Below, one piece after another: positions 1 through 11,217 of a stretch of 21,965 nt of DNA. The stretch is from Pelargonium nanum (lineage: Eukaryota > Streptophyta > Magnoliopsida > Geraniales > Geraniaceae). A program made the translations under genes and the position numbers. The stretch lies in assembly GCA_036897485.1 (NCBI GenBank), contig JAYMTF010001667.1:1-21965 (forward strand). Direction: 5' to 3'. The notes under the pieces were generated by a model. That model had not been told where the DNA came from. It saw only the letters and a list, made by a program, of their open reading frames with translations, and did no database searches. How positions within the stretch are numbered: the stretch's first letter is position 1; each line of letters begins with the position of its first letter.

Positions 1-18
1 ATATATATATATATATAT
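1..18. repeat. (AT)9 microsatellite at the window edge
   Basis: Perfect dinucleotide alternation from base 1 to 18; it may continue left of the window. Confidence 0.9.
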
Positions 19-617
19 TTTGATGCGTCTTTTTTTACTCTATTAAATTAGACATAGTAAAGTGTGATCTCGTCTTGAAAATGTTCTAAGTTTAGAAGTC
101 TAAGGATGGAGCTGGAGGTTTGGGCCCTTGAGGACATAACCGATGGCTTTGATCTTTAATCCTGAGTTCTTGCAGCTTGCGCGAGTAAAGCACATTGTTA
201 GTGAGAGACTCAGGTGTCGTTCGAAAATATACCTCAAGCGTGAGTATAACATTCTATTCTAGGAGACTATGAACCACAACCTGACCTGGTAAGAAGGATT
301 CTAGAGAGAGAAAATATCTTAAGTAAAATGTAGATCCTCCTTTCTTACCATAGAGAGATCGAACATTTATACTTACAAATTAAATTCGGCACCACGTGTT
401 GTTGTGTAGTCAATTGTAAGTGACATCAATTCCGTTTTAAGGCTCATTTATGTGCTTGAGTTCTAGCTGCTCAAGCGCACCGGGTGAGCTTGAGAGCTCT
501 TGCATGCACTCTATATTTAATTTTCTTATTAAATATTGAAGTGACGCTCAGGTGCAGACGTTACAGTACTTTTCATTTTTCAAATAACATAATGTATATA
601 TTAATATTTGCGTGCAG
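1..617 (+). other. Last intron of the reductase gene (partial), unrecognised non-coding sequence
   Basis: No exon-like coding stretch is visible here; the expected preceding exon of the reductase, with its LNLWEK-type motif, is absent, so this is read as intron. It begins with a simple AT alternation (1-18). Around 110-500 the composition is less AT-rich and resembles an old interspersed repeat, but I see no convincing terminal repeats or coding remnant. The 3' end shows a usable acceptor (gtgcag at 612-617). Confidence 0.55.
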
Positions 618-820
618 ATCTGCCACCCCCACATAATGTACAAGTGTCGATTCTACATAGCATATTTGTGAAGGGAGACCTATTGAATTATGAAGTTGGG
701 GATGATGTGATTGAGGCTTCAAAACTGTATCCAGATTGGGACTACACTACTTTTGATCACCTCCTTGATGTTTTTCTTCTTCATCCACCTGAGCCACCAA
801 CATTCACTGCCCTTGAATGA
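618..820 (+). CDS. C-terminal exon of a eugenol-synthase / isoflavone-reductase-like NADPH reductase (partial gene)
   Basis: This is the final exon of a gene whose other exons lie left of the window. The exon opens after an acceptor AG at 616-617, completes a split codon (probably Asp), and encodes 66 further residues to a TGA at 818-820. The segment reads like the tail of PIP-family reductases (isoflavone reductase, phenylcoumaran benzylic ether reductase, eugenol/isoeugenol synthase): ILHSIFVKGD, then a Tyr-Glu-Val/Ile-Gly strand, EASKLYPD, YTT, and LLDVFL. The extra Pro-rich tail (HPPEPP, ending in Glu) is more typical of eugenol synthases than of phenylcoumaran reductases, which stop sooner. 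Family members reduce phenylpropanoid esters or ethers with NADPH in the cytosol. The nucleotide-binding motif and catalytic Lys are outside the window, so substrate cannot be judged and functional integrity is unknown. A weak poly(A)-type AATAAG lies at 1000-1005. Confidence 0.82.
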
Positions 821-1584
821 GCTTCACAATATATGATTCATGCAACGCAATCCAATTTCAGAATTTGTCTCATTTTTATTGTTGTGGTTATTGAGTTTTG
901 GATTATGAACCCATGTATAGTCTGCATAAGTTACATTTAATTTGCAAACCTTCAATCAAAATAATTGTGTTTTTGTGCTGCTGTAATTTTCCTTATTTCA
1001 ATAAGAATTAAGAGAGAAATGTATACTTTGAGCTTATTACAACATGAACTCAAATTCGAATATATGTAAAAAAAAATTGCATAATATTGACTAGATTTAA
1101 AAAATGAAAGCAACTGAGCAAAGGTTATATCAAAAATGAAAATAGTTGGCTACACAAGCTGCGTTAGTATGAAGAGCGTTTGCGTTCGATCAACGCTCAA
1201 CACAACCTTGGGGAGAAAGATGAGCTTTAATTGTGACTTTTCCTTGAATAGAGGTTATTATGGGTGTAGTAAAATGGCTTAAAAGTGCTAACCGTGAGTT
1301 TACGAGCATGCTCAGAAACCTCGTGGTTTAGACCGGAAAAAAATAGTCATTTTTTATATTTAAAAAAACATGAAACGACACCGTGGAGGGAGTGAATAAG
1401 AATCAACCAAAAGAGTATTGCAATTGGGTAACGTAACAACTAACACCATCAAAGTCAACGTCATCACCAAATTCATCATCCATTTCTGGGTTCCTTATAT
1501 TTTTTGTTTCATTTTCTTTAATATTAAATTATAAAACAACCGCGCTACGCAGAGAGGAGCAGCGACTCCGTCGATCGTAGAGTA
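821..1584 (+). promoter_or_regulatory. Intergenic spacer: 3' UTR of the reductase and promoter / 5' UTR of the Sec14-like gene
   Basis: The spacer holds no gene. The first ~200 bases are the probable 3' UTR of the reductase. The right part is the promoter of the Sec14-like gene; a TATAAAA sequence at 1530-1536 lies about 50 bases before the start codon, which would give a very short leader (~20-30 nt). The 1300-1500 stretch contains poly-A/T runs and no recognisable element. Promoter assignment is inference from position and the TATA motif only. Confidence 0.45.
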
Positions 1585-4500
1585 ATGGCTCTCCGGTTAG
1601 GTCATCCTCTTCGCCACTCCATCGCCACCCCAATTCGTCCCATCAAACCCATACAAAAAAACTGCAAATTTTCAGTTCACAGTAGCATGGTCGGTCCCAG
1701 CCAGTCGCGCAAGGTACCAATCTTTCTTCAATCTCTTTGTACTCAGTTGCTGACTCAGACACTTGGTTCAAAACCCAATTTTTTCCTGTCACATTCAAGC
1801 TCTCTTCTCTTTGGTTGCTCCTGCTGACTAGAAATTGCTTCAAATTCTTTACTGGGACGTCTTTGATTGTGGCAAATTGGTGCTCTATTTGCTTCTTCTT
1901 CTTGTCTCATTAAAAAAACTGTACTTTTCTGGGTCTTCTTTGATGCTTAAAACTGGGGCAAAAAGTTTTGTTTTTTACTTGGTACTGTTTGGATTTGATA
2001 TGGGTTTACTATGTTTATTAAATCTGGGTAGTGGTTCAGGTTTGATGTTTAAGGTTTTGGGGACAATAGCATTTTAATCATGGTAGTTTTTTTTAAGGCT
2101 CATTTGGAATTGTTGTGTGGAAAACAGAAACTTTGCTCATAAGTAATAAGACACATGTTGTGTTTACTTATTTTCCTTTCTTTTTTTTTCATTGTTAACA
2201 CTTTGGTTAGAATACTGCAGCTAGTTTTGGAAGTGAAGGAGAAGCTTGCAAGAGATTATAGTAGTCTACCCGTTGGTAAAAATGGAAGAGATGATGAAGA
2301 TATGATCTATTGGTTTCTGAAGGACAGGAAGTTTTCGGTTGATGATGCTGTGGCTAAATTGAATAAAACAATCGTATCCTCAACCAGTGCATTCATGATA
2401 CTAAGTGCCTTGAATGTTTTAATTTCAATGATAGTCTCATCTTTTACAGTTCACTTCATGCTTGTTGGAAAATGAATAATTGTGCACATTTGGGGACTCT
2501 TTTTTTTTTTTTACTGACTTCAAAGGTTTAGCAACTTTGTTTCTTAAAACTGTTTGTATCCAAGAATATTTTCAGTTGACAACCATTGTTGATTATGTTG
2601 GACTAGGAATCGCCTTTGTAAAAATGTGGTCTTTTTGTTGCCCATTGAAAAGTAAATATGCTCTATAAAGAATGATTGGAAATATTTTGTGCACTTTTCT
2701 TTCTACACCAATCAGAAATGGCGTCAAGAATTTGGAGTATCTGAATTGTCCGAGGAGTCGGTGAAAAGAATGGCCAAAACTGGAAAAGCCTATGTGCATG
2801 ACTATCTTGATGTCAATAACAGACCAGTGCTCATAGTGGTACCATCCAAGCATTTTCCTGCAGTAAGTACGTATGTTAAAGTACCTATACTATCAATTTG
2901 CTAATCTCTGGCTTTTTAAGGATATATATGTAATCAATATTAAGCCAAGGAATGTTGAATGTGTAACGGATCCATCCAATCAAAGCTATATTCCCAGATC
3001 AAGAACTGCATTTCTATCGGTTAGATTGTGGGTTTCAACAGGAAACCATCATTATATATCCTTTGTGATAGAACATTTTAAATATTTTTAATAGTCTTCT
3101 TCAAAAACTGGAATAGTTCATAATAATTTATTTGAAATGGCCATCAGATTCAGAGTCTAACCGGTGGAGGATATGTCATGCATGACCTTCTCTTAGAGGT
3201 CTTTTTGCAGCTTATTAGATTGAGTGGCACCCACCTAATTGACTAATTGAGGAAGTGTCAAGATAACTATTGATTTTTTTTTCATTATTATCATTTTTTT
3301 ATGATTTGATGATATTAATGATAGAATGATGAATGTTTCACAACAATCTATTATTATAATTCTTTCAGAAAAAGGAAATATTGTGTTTTATGAAAAGGCT
3401 AGCAAGAAAAGAAGAATCTAAGTTTACATCTTTCAGATGTAAGCGTTTGTGGCATTTTGAAAGACTCTTTCATCTATAACTTCTGTTTGGAATTTTAGAC
3501 ATCCATGGGTTGTTGACCTGATTTAATGGTGTGCCAAATGACATGGTTGCAGCTGCACGATCCTGTCGAGGACGAGAAACTTTGTGTGTTTCTGCTTGAG
3601 AAAGCATTAAGTAAACTTCCTCCTGGGAAAGAAGACATACTTGGAATTTTTGATCTCCGGGGCTTTGGTACTGAGAATGCAGATATTAAGTTCATAACCT
3701 TTTTGGTAACTCTTATATTCTTAATTCCACTTTTCATGATGTATCTATTTCTTTTCTTAGCTTGACAATAAATCTAATTTAAGATGTACTTGGATGCTTG
3801 TGTTGGCAACTTGGCATCTTGCTGTTATAGCTATGCTTTACATCGTGTAAAAACTAATTAGGCGTGTTAGTTTTGAAGAAAAATGAAAGGTTAAAGTTTT
3901 ATCGTGCTAGTTTTTTTTTTTTTTTTCTACTGATTCGGTAATGTTTCTGTAGTACATATATATTCATAGAGAAAAATAAGAACATCATCATATACTTATT
4001 TTATTTTATGAAGACTCACAATCCCTGTTACTACTTTCTGAGTTGATTTATTACTCTCTTTTTTCCCAGTTCGATGTATTTTACTGTTATTATCCAAAGC
4101 GGTTGGGCGAAGTACTCTTTGTGGAAGCTCCATTCGTTTTTAAGCCAATTTGGCAGCTGGCCAAGCCCTTGTTAAAATCATATGCTTCTCTGGTATGATG
4201 CTCATGCTCTCCATGAATTTATCGTGTGTGATTGAATCGTGTGTGATTGAACACAGTTGTTCTCTCTACAATTGATAAATGAAAAAAAAAAATCTTTATG
4301 ATATGTCCTGCATGTTGTATTGTGGAAGTATATTTAAAAACAAAACAACTTTTCAGAATCTAAAATAGAGTTAAATGTATATTTTACAATGTTACATATA
4401 TGACAAATTCATGTAAAGTTCTTCTGATAGCTGTAGCAAGTGAACAAGGTATTTATGAGTACACACACAAACACACAGAGCATAGTCATCATGTATGGAT

Positions 4501-4958
4501 GCATGCATATTGATTTCTTTGTATTTATACTGTGCTTAGGATTCGCCAATAGGTTTGTTTGAACCCTGAAATGTGTGACTTACATCTTTTCCTCCAACTG
4601 ACCTCTTTTTTTTTTGTTGAACTTACTGATCAAATGAGGTTTAGAACTTTAAACTTCTACATTCCTAGCTTATTCAACCACAGTATATGCAAAATTGTTG
4701 TGCTTTTTAGTCAAGACTTATGGTCTACTGAATGGATTTTCTTCAGTTTTTCTCCCTCATCAAAACTTCAAAGTTTAAAAGCTTGATATTTATATTTTCC
4801 ACGTGCTTGTTTCTTCATTCATATTAATGTATTCAATTTTTCTTTCATCACATGTGTCTTTTTCATTTTCTGTTTTGTTTAAGGCAAAATTTTGTTCTGT
4901 GGGGACTGTTAAGGAGTATTTCACAGAAGCGACCTTGCCTGCCAACTTCAAAGATTGA
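1585..4958 (+). CDS. CRAL-TRIO (Sec14-like) lipid-transfer domain protein, probably plastid-targeted; 6 coding exons
   Basis: Coding exons by splice signal and frame: 1585-1713, 2221-2373, 2716-2862, 3553-3705, 4070-4192, 4884-4958; spliced product 259 residues. Every intron falls in phase 0 with GT-AG ends. Residues 1-43 are Ser/Arg/Pro-rich and nearly free of acidic residues, like a chloroplast transit peptide. Residues ~44-105 form the CRAL-TRIO N-terminal helical part ([16 protein letters not shown], then [11 protein letters not shown]). Residues ~110-245 are the lipid-binding CRAL-TRIO domain: GRPVLIVV-type strand (here NRPVLIVV), the [16 protein letters not shown] strand-turn, [15 protein letters not shown], and [12 protein letters not shown]. 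These are hallmarks of Sec14-type phosphatidylinositol/lipophilic-ligand carriers. The length matches the small single-domain plant subgroup I recall as At5g63060 (~260 aa). The start ATG has G at -3 and G at +4. It converges with the EMB2759-type gene downstream. Ligand and exact location are not deducible here. Confidence 0.94.
4221..4250 (+). repeat. Perfect 15-bp tandem duplication in the last intron of the Sec14-like gene
   Basis: The unit atcgtgtgtgattga occurs twice head to tail (4221-4235, 4236-4250) just after the fifth exon. It looks like a replication-slippage duplication in the intron; no function is implied. Confidence 0.9.
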
Positions 4959-6064
4959 GGACATTGAATGATGAGGGGTATGGAAGTATATGCCTATCCA
5001 CTAGCTAATTTTTTTGTTGTGATTAAAGAATTATTGCCTTAGGTTATAGTGGGTGTATAATTGCAAAAATAGTAAAGTAGCCGACTAGGCGTGCATATTG
5101 CAAAATTTTATACTCAATTGCAGTCTTGGACTCTTAGCTATGCAGTATGCAAGAATGTTGTAAATATTGGCATACAAATAGTCATCTCTAAAGTGATTAG
5201 AATTAAGTTGGCATAAACAAGATAGGTTTTAGCCGCAACTTTCTAGACTGATCAGGGCCGTGAAGACAATTTCATTTCTAAATTGTACATCTAATGTGCA
5301 GGAGTTCAGTAAACTGGAAATTTATGGTGGGCTGTTCAAATGAACCGCACTTTGTCAAGGATTAGTGTAGAAATGAAGTTCTTGACCTTTTGGGTTTCAC
5401 ACTAAGGAGAAGGATGCAAGGAACTCTGCAGACAAACTTGAAAACATACAGATGATCTCTGATATCATACAAGATTTAGGAGCAGTCTTTTTTTCTCAAT
5501 CACTGAAATGTCTTCCTTACATATATTTTGTAGGGACTTAGATCTCTACTCAAATGATGAATTTGAATGGGTTATCATTGCCCAGATTTACTTTTTTTTT
5601 ATACTTTCATTAATTAAATAGACCATCTTGGAACTATTGTTGTAATGGGATGCTTGATGTGTATAAAGTGAAAAATGGGTTCATTCATCTGCTGGATGAT
5701 GTAGTTGGGTAAATTGAGTTCCTAATGCCAGCCTTTTTTTTATTTAACTCAAAACTATAGTTTTAAATTTGTCACTGACACAAAACATGTACAATTTTTA
5801 TATTGCTAACTTATGCCTATCTTACTCTTTCAATTATTAATAACTCAATCACAATTACTTCTTTTTTTCTTGGTTGAGTGATGATTCTACACTTAGTTGA
5901 CATTTAAGTTCAGCTTAGTGAGAATAATAAACACAGCAAAAAATTGACATAATCAAATTTATAAGGAATGTGGTTTCCAGTTTTTGCCTAAAAAACTGTC
6001 CAAACCTCTGGAAACATTTTCAGTTTCAGCCCAAAAGACTACTCAAATCACAATCCTCCAAGGA
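4959..6064. other. Convergent intergenic region: 3' UTRs of the Sec14-like gene (+) and the EMB2759-type gene (-)
   Basis: No coding gene is present. The left half is probably 3' UTR of the Sec14-like gene. A possible 3' UTR intron can be drawn from a GT at about 4978 to the acceptor gtgcag ending at 5301; the sequence after it (about 5302-5480) is less AT-rich and exon-like. For the minus-strand gene, an AATAAA (read on the minus strand) lies within the T-rich stretch at about 5737-5745. Neither transcript end is certain. Confidence 0.45.
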
Positions 6065-8459
6065 CTAAAGGAGATTAGCCTTCTTGAGGAACCTGATTGT
6101 TCTGCAATAAAAAGGCCATATTGATTCCAAAAAATCCATGCCCTTGTCCACCATAAACCCTTTAAACTCTTTTAGCTTTCTTCTTGATAGCTTTTTATAA
6201 TCTATGCTCGCCAAAGATTTCCAGATGAGTTTCCCGCTTGCAATGAAGTTGAAGCCAGCCATTAAGTAAACCGGTATTGACTTCACTACTTCCACTGTCT
6301 GCTTGAAGGTGAAGACGTAAAGCGCCACCAATCCTTTGATCATCTGGACATAAAGCGCAGCAACCAGAGGACCTATTACCCACAAAGGAGTCAACTCTTT
6401 CGAAACTTTGGAACCATAGATCACATTAACTGCCAGGTAGAAAGGGACACTGCAAATACAAAAGTGCCAAGTAAATATCTAGTAAGTTAGAAATGAATAC
6501 AGTATAGATTGTGAGTAATGAAAAAAAGAGAGGCTTGCACTTACAATATCAACAAGGGCACCTTTATTGTTACATCAAGCTGCATAAAGCGGCTCCAAAC
6601 TGCCTTCACAATATAACCTTTTTCAATCTCACTGCTCTCCTTGATTTGAGTCCCGTTTTGAGTATCTAATATATTTTCTGAAGGAGAATCCTCCCTCCCA
6701 GTTTCATCCGCTTCTTGACTTGGTGGCTGAGTGTGCAACATTGTCAACCATTTTTTAAATAGTTTACGAATAACCGGAGATCCTGTGATCCTTTGCCTAA
6801 CTCCATCTGTACAGGGAAGGGGAACATTAGGCGCATTTGAGGATTCTGTTATGGTCTCCTCGGCCTCTTTTCTTACATATGAGATTTTAACATTATTTTT
6901 GGAAACCCTTGATCCATTTGCCCTACCGCCTGATTCGTCCTTTTGGCCACCACCTTGAAAGGCAGATATTCTCAACGGTTTTAGTCTTGACCCCTGGATG
7001 TGAGAAGCGCCTACACTGTGGAAACAAGAAATCTGAATAAAGTTGCCATAAAGAAAACCTCTTAACAGAAAGCATTAATTGCTAGTTCAACGCAAGGGTA
7101 TACAGAAAACACCCGAGGTGAAATAATAAAAGTTCTCTACCACCAATTAGAAGCAGCCAGTAGCAAGCATCTACCTACCAAAACGAATTTAAGGTTCAGA
7201 AACTGAAATTTCACCTGTGCAAGAGATGATGAGCTACCATGTATAAGATGAACATCAAAACAAATGACAAAACAAAAACCTTAAGAATGAGGTGCAATCT
7301 AGGAATAAGTGATGCAAATCATGCAGCACCATGTATGCTGGTAATTGTGAAAATATAATTAATCTCATTAGCATTACATAACTTCTGTTACTTTTATGGA
7401 ATCACTGTCAAAAAAGGCGCAAAAAGTGGACAAACACGTTTCTCATGGATCTTATATTCTTATAGATACTTCAAAAGCAAATTCTTCACTGAGAACTGTG
7501 TCTTGTGCTCCATTTTTTCCGTACTCCATATCTCTGCCATCATCCAGGTTAAGTCCTATATATCCCTACACTTCCAGTTATTACTATATTCAGGGCAGAA
7601 ACATACACTTTTTCCTGATTGGCTGCTATCTTCTAATTTGTTTCACACAAACACACAAGAAAAAAAAAAAGGATTGTTGTTTGACCTAAACACTCATCAG
7701 AGTTGCTTAACACATTAGTGCAAGCATCTAGTAGAGCGTGCCTCCATATGCAAATTAAGCACCCTCATATGTCATCATTTGATATAATTTTGCTTCACCT
7801 TGAGTTACTATTCTACGCTTGAGGTTTATTACAGCATTGGCTATTCACATCCATATTCAACTGAAGAACGCAACTTACGAGATTACTCCCTCAATAAAGT
7901 TGGTAAATAAGTTGAAACAAACATTGACAAAACTAAGTTTTTAATTTCACAAATTACCAACCAAAACTCAGTTGCTACGCAAAGACAACACGGGCAAAAG
8001 GCAGCAGGGAGGACCAAACCTCATTTAACTGGCAGAAGATTCACCAAGACCGTACTTTTTTGGTAATGAAAGCAAATTGAGCAAATAGATTTGAGATATC
8101 AAGAAAGTGAACAGTACAATCATCCACTAGTTATACAGAAAAAAGAGCAAAATACCACACTTCAATGCATTCTCATCTTAAACAAGGATCATGCTTAAAT
8201 ACAAAAGACCTATCAAGAAAACAACCGACCATAATTTACTTGTTAACACTAACAGGTAATGCAAAACAAATGACACGATACACTCCAAAAGATATTCTCA
8301 CCTTAAGCAAATATTATGCTTTAATAATGAACACCTGTATGTTCTTCCAACCACACGAACTGAAGTTGCATATTTCTTCAATTTCGTCCCCTTGCTACAT
8401 GATACAGGCTTTGAAGGAATCGATGCTGGAGAACACTGAAATGCAGTTAACAGCAACAT
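6065..8459 (-). CDS. EMB2759: EMB2759 (embryo defective 2759) family plastid/membrane protein; 3 coding exons
   Basis: Coding exons on the minus strand: 8459-8302, 7015-6545, 6449-6065 (TAG stop at 6067-6065); spliced product 337 residues. The joins are GT-AG and in phase 2 at both introns, rebuilding Ser-53 and Phe-210. The start ATG is bounded by an in-frame TAG 27 nt upstream. Residues 1-~55 are rich in Ser/Lys/Arg/Cys and lack acidic residues, as in a chloroplast transit peptide. Residues ~75-190 are hydrophilic and low-complexity, with many Glu, Ser and Thr. Residues ~199-221, ~231-257 and ~268-281 are hydrophobic, giving two or three likely membrane segments, followed by a basic tail (KKLSRRKLKEFKGF). 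No catalytic motif is visible. The family is known from an Arabidopsis embryo-lethal locus and has no clear biochemical role. The name rests on my recognition of the protein and on its tail-to-tail position beside the Sec14-like gene, as in Arabidopsis. Confidence 0.85.
7016..8301 (-). other. Intron 1 (coding) of the EMB2759-type gene, 1.3 kb
   Basis: GT donor at 8301-8300 and AG acceptor at 7017-7016. The interior is AT-rich with short open frames on the + strand (for example 7396-7689) that have no resemblance to a known protein and no codon-bias signal. I see no transposon ends or RNA gene in it. Confidence 0.75.
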
Positions 8460-9839
8460 GTCAAAAAGTAACAAAACGGGTCTCTACATGTATGGGATGG
8501 CAGTCACAAAATAAATTGATTCTTGTAACAAGTAATAACTAGTGATAAGAGAATATGACATAACAAACAGTACACAGGAATGTTGCAACTTTGACAAAAT
8601 AAACAGAAAATGTTGTATGGTCTCATAGATATTAATTAGATGTCCATAAGCTTAAGACAAAATAAACATTTGACCTCTTTCCGTGAGTTGAGAGTGTCAG
8701 TCTCCAGCAAATGATGGACATAACATTCTGGCCTTAGTGCTTCACATTATAGCTCATATTCAACTTATATGATTATGTATGAAATTATCCCATGCATGCA
8801 TGATTACCAAATCCAAATACTTCAAAGTTATATTTATTGGCTGGAGATTTGGAACTTGTCGGGGAATAATTAAGATATTGCGTTTTCCGTGCAACATACA
8901 GATATTAGACAAATTATATGTCACAGTTCATAAATTACCTGCGCACGATGGATTGCCAATTCCATTATCTCCACATTAAGCACCCAATCATTTACTCCAT
9001 CTACTCATAAGGGCCTATTGTACAAACCACCTGAAATCATTCATTTCTTCATCAAAATCACCAACATATTGAGATAATTAATAACACTTGATCTAACATT
9101 ACAATGCAATATCAAAGACTTATGAATTGACAGTAAAGAACACACTTAGATATTAACTCAACACTGATAAATCCCATCAGAAGCTGTGTTTGGGCTCTTC
9201 AAATCAACACTACTTCCAACAATGAACACAAAGTTTTACATTGGTCCAGAGAATAGTGTCTTGCAAGCAAAACAACCTCTATAAATTGTCATAGGAAAGT
9301 TTAAATAACAAACCATAGCTCAATTACACCTCAAGTTAGCTGTTGTGAGCTCTAAAGACCTTCCCATTTCCTTTTAAACAAAAAGAACCAAATATGTAAA
9401 TATGTATAGAGATTGTCAAATAGAGACTCAAGCTCAAATAACCAAAACAATCAACAAAATAGAAGAAAACCCTTTGTATCTTGATTAAGAAGTAAAGCAC
9501 CAGAAAATGCAAGACTTCACATTTCTGTTGCCTCTCAACATATCAGCAAACAGTACAAATACCCAGAACGCAAAACCCACCGAAGAACACGCAAGAACCA
9601 GACAAAGGGGACGAAAAATAAACATTAATCAAGAAGCGAACTTCACATGATGAGAAAAAAAATGTAAAATTTGCACAAACCCGAGCAGTTGAACTCTCCG
9701 ACTCTCCCTCCTCCAGAGCCAAAATCTTCAGAAGAGTCGATGATATAGAAAGTAACGACCTTTTTTTTATCAGTATGTATGTGTAATTAGGTTTCCAGGA
9801 AATTTAATGGATAGAGAGATGAAATGAAAGAGGGGTGAA
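8460..9839 (-). other. 5' leader of the EMB2759-type gene: non-coding first exon (~9820-9681) and a ~1.2-kb leader intron
   Basis: Read on the minus strand, about 9820 to 9681 contains no ATG and is C/T-rich and then purine-rich, as in a plant 5' UTR. A plausible donor (cgg|gtttgt) follows at 9680-9679. A candidate acceptor (tgtag at about 8488-8484) lies just upstream of the start codon, which would leave a leader segment of about 25 nt before the ATG. The intron interior holds nothing I recognise. Exact ends are inference. Confidence 0.5.
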
Positions 9840-9855
9840 TTTAGGGTTTATATAT
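9840..9855 (-). promoter_or_regulatory. TATA box and telo-box of the EMB2759-type gene
   Basis: On the minus strand, a TATATAAA sequence (within 9855-9847) runs straight into AAACCCTAAA (9849-9840), a telo-box motif common near transcription starts of plant housekeeping genes. Transcription would start about 30 bases downstream (~9820), which fits the ATG-free leader described above. Confidence 0.6.
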
Positions 9856-10831
9856 GGATTGCTGAATTTTAATCACAGAAGGGGATAACATTAAAAATGG
9901 TATAAAAAAAATGTAACAAGGAACTGAAACTCCATTGTCTTTCATTTTGGAACAATTATTCTTATTAATTGTTTAAGAGTATGTTATAATGTAGCTGTGT
10001 AATTTGTTTTTCTAAAATTGATTATACCTTACAAAAATGTCATACATATTTGAGAATAATTATAATATTGTCATTTATGACGACTTGAACATGAGACGCA
10101 ACGGTGTTAAAGTGACTAAAAAATAAAAATCACTTGATTCGACAAGCGTTAGTAGCGAATTAATAGAATTTGGGTTTTTTAATGCCCTTTGCTTGTTGAG
10201 TGTACGTAATATGGCGTGTATCCACGATTGTGTGGATGAATAAAGACGCATATGGAGTTGTTTGTTTTTATCAATCAATTTCCAACTATATTCAAACTTT
10301 TCATTTCTAGAAGCTTCATCACAAGTAGAAAAGAGATTCACATTCTCGGTTAAGAACTCATCTGAAGTTCTGAACTGTAGATCATCTTTTTATATTGATC
10401 TCCTTTGGAAGAATTAATTATAGACTAATCCATCCATTCTCAAAAGATGTATACAAAAATTCTAAGAGAAAATAATGTCAAAATTTATATTATGTGCCAC
10501 AATTTTTGTTGTAAATGAATTCTTCATTGATAATTCATACAAGTTTTCATGCCATAAAGATAAACTTTATGATGCGTTTGGAAACAAATTTTTTAAAAAT
10601 GCTAGATTTGAGTCTAATTAAATGCTAAAATAATTTGAATTTAAGACATTCATAAACAATCCAAACATGACAACATAAGATTTTAAATGATCACTCTTAT
10701 CTTATTATTTCAAATTTTATAATTTCTCAAACGTTAGACTTTGAATTTCGATAATGTCGGTAAAATAATTGAAGAAATACAATCGTATAATTTTGAGTTC
10801 GTATTTGAAAGTTTAATAATCATTTTAGTTA
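9856..10831. other. Intergenic spacer left of the foldback element, no gene recognised
   Basis: The left ~200 bases are upstream promoter of the EMB2759-type gene. The remainder is AT-rich. A minus-strand open frame at 10341-10075 (88 codons) has no recognisable motif. A faint pair of gcgtttgga / tccaaac-like words between 10570 and 10670 may be an eroded small transposon, but the ends cannot be defined. Confidence 0.5.
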
Positions 10832-10840
10832 TAAAATATT
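10832..10840. repeat. Left target-site duplication of the foldback MITE
   Basis: TAAAATATT, paired with TAAAAAATT at 11218-11226 with one mismatch. Confidence 0.7.
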
Positions 10841-11217
10841 GAAAGAAGGTCTAAAATGGTCCATGAACTATCCAGTTCGTGTCATTTTGGTCCCTAAACT
10901 ATCAAACGTGTCATTTCAGTCCAAAAGATATGCGAAAGAGCCAATTTAGTCCATATATTTCCGAAAATCGAGCCGTGTAAGGACATTCCGTCAAATTCAC
11001 CGACGGAACCGTTAATATTAATCATTACCACGTCATCAAGACTTGACGGATACCGTCTCTGATTTTGACGGAATGTCCTAACGGGGCTCGGTTTTTGGAT
11101 AACTTTGGACTATAACGGCTCTTTCGCCTATCTTATGGACCGAAATAGCACGTATGATAGTTCAGGGACCAAATGGCACAAACTGGATAGTTTAAGAACC
11201 ATTTTGAACCTTTTTCC
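10841..11217. mobile_element. Foldback MITE, Mutator-like (long inverted repeats, 9-bp target duplication)
   Basis: The element is almost entirely one inverted repeat: the left arm (10841 to ~11010) and the reverse complement of the right arm (~11047-11217) share a continuous alignment, including AAAATGGT, AACTATCCAGTT, TGGTCCCT, AACTATCA, GCGAAAGAGCC, GAGCC and GGACATTCCGTCAAA. It is flanked by TAAAATATT (10832-10840) and TAAAAAATT (11218-11226), an 8/9 match that reads as a 9-bp target-site duplication. There is no transposase ORF, so it is non-autonomous. Long inverted ends plus a 9-bp duplication are the signature of Mutator-like MITEs. Arm divergence is noticeable, so the insertion is not recent. 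It lies between the 3' end of MOS1 and the promoter of the EMB2759-type gene. Confidence 0.85.

Noticed and set aside
110..520. Possible LTR-like or other repeat remnant in the reductase intron
   Set aside because: Composition hints at an interspersed repeat, but I found no paired termini, target duplication or primer-binding site.
7396..7718. Two overlapping + strand open frames in an intron of the EMB2759-type gene
   Set aside because: Low-complexity Ser/Tyr/Leu-rich translations with no homology signal, contained in a well-supported intron.
8165..8542. 125-codon + strand open frame
   Set aside because: It covers the first coding exon of the EMB2759-type gene on the opposite strand and continues into intron; the minus-strand reading has splice signals and a coherent protein, this one does not.
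10075..10341. 88-codon minus-strand open frame between EMB2759 and the foldback element
   Set aside because: No motif, no splice-linked partners, and plain AT-rich composition; could be random.
10560..10690. Possible eroded small transposon with gcgtttgga-like ends
   Set aside because: The inverted words are short and imperfect, and no flanking duplication is visible.
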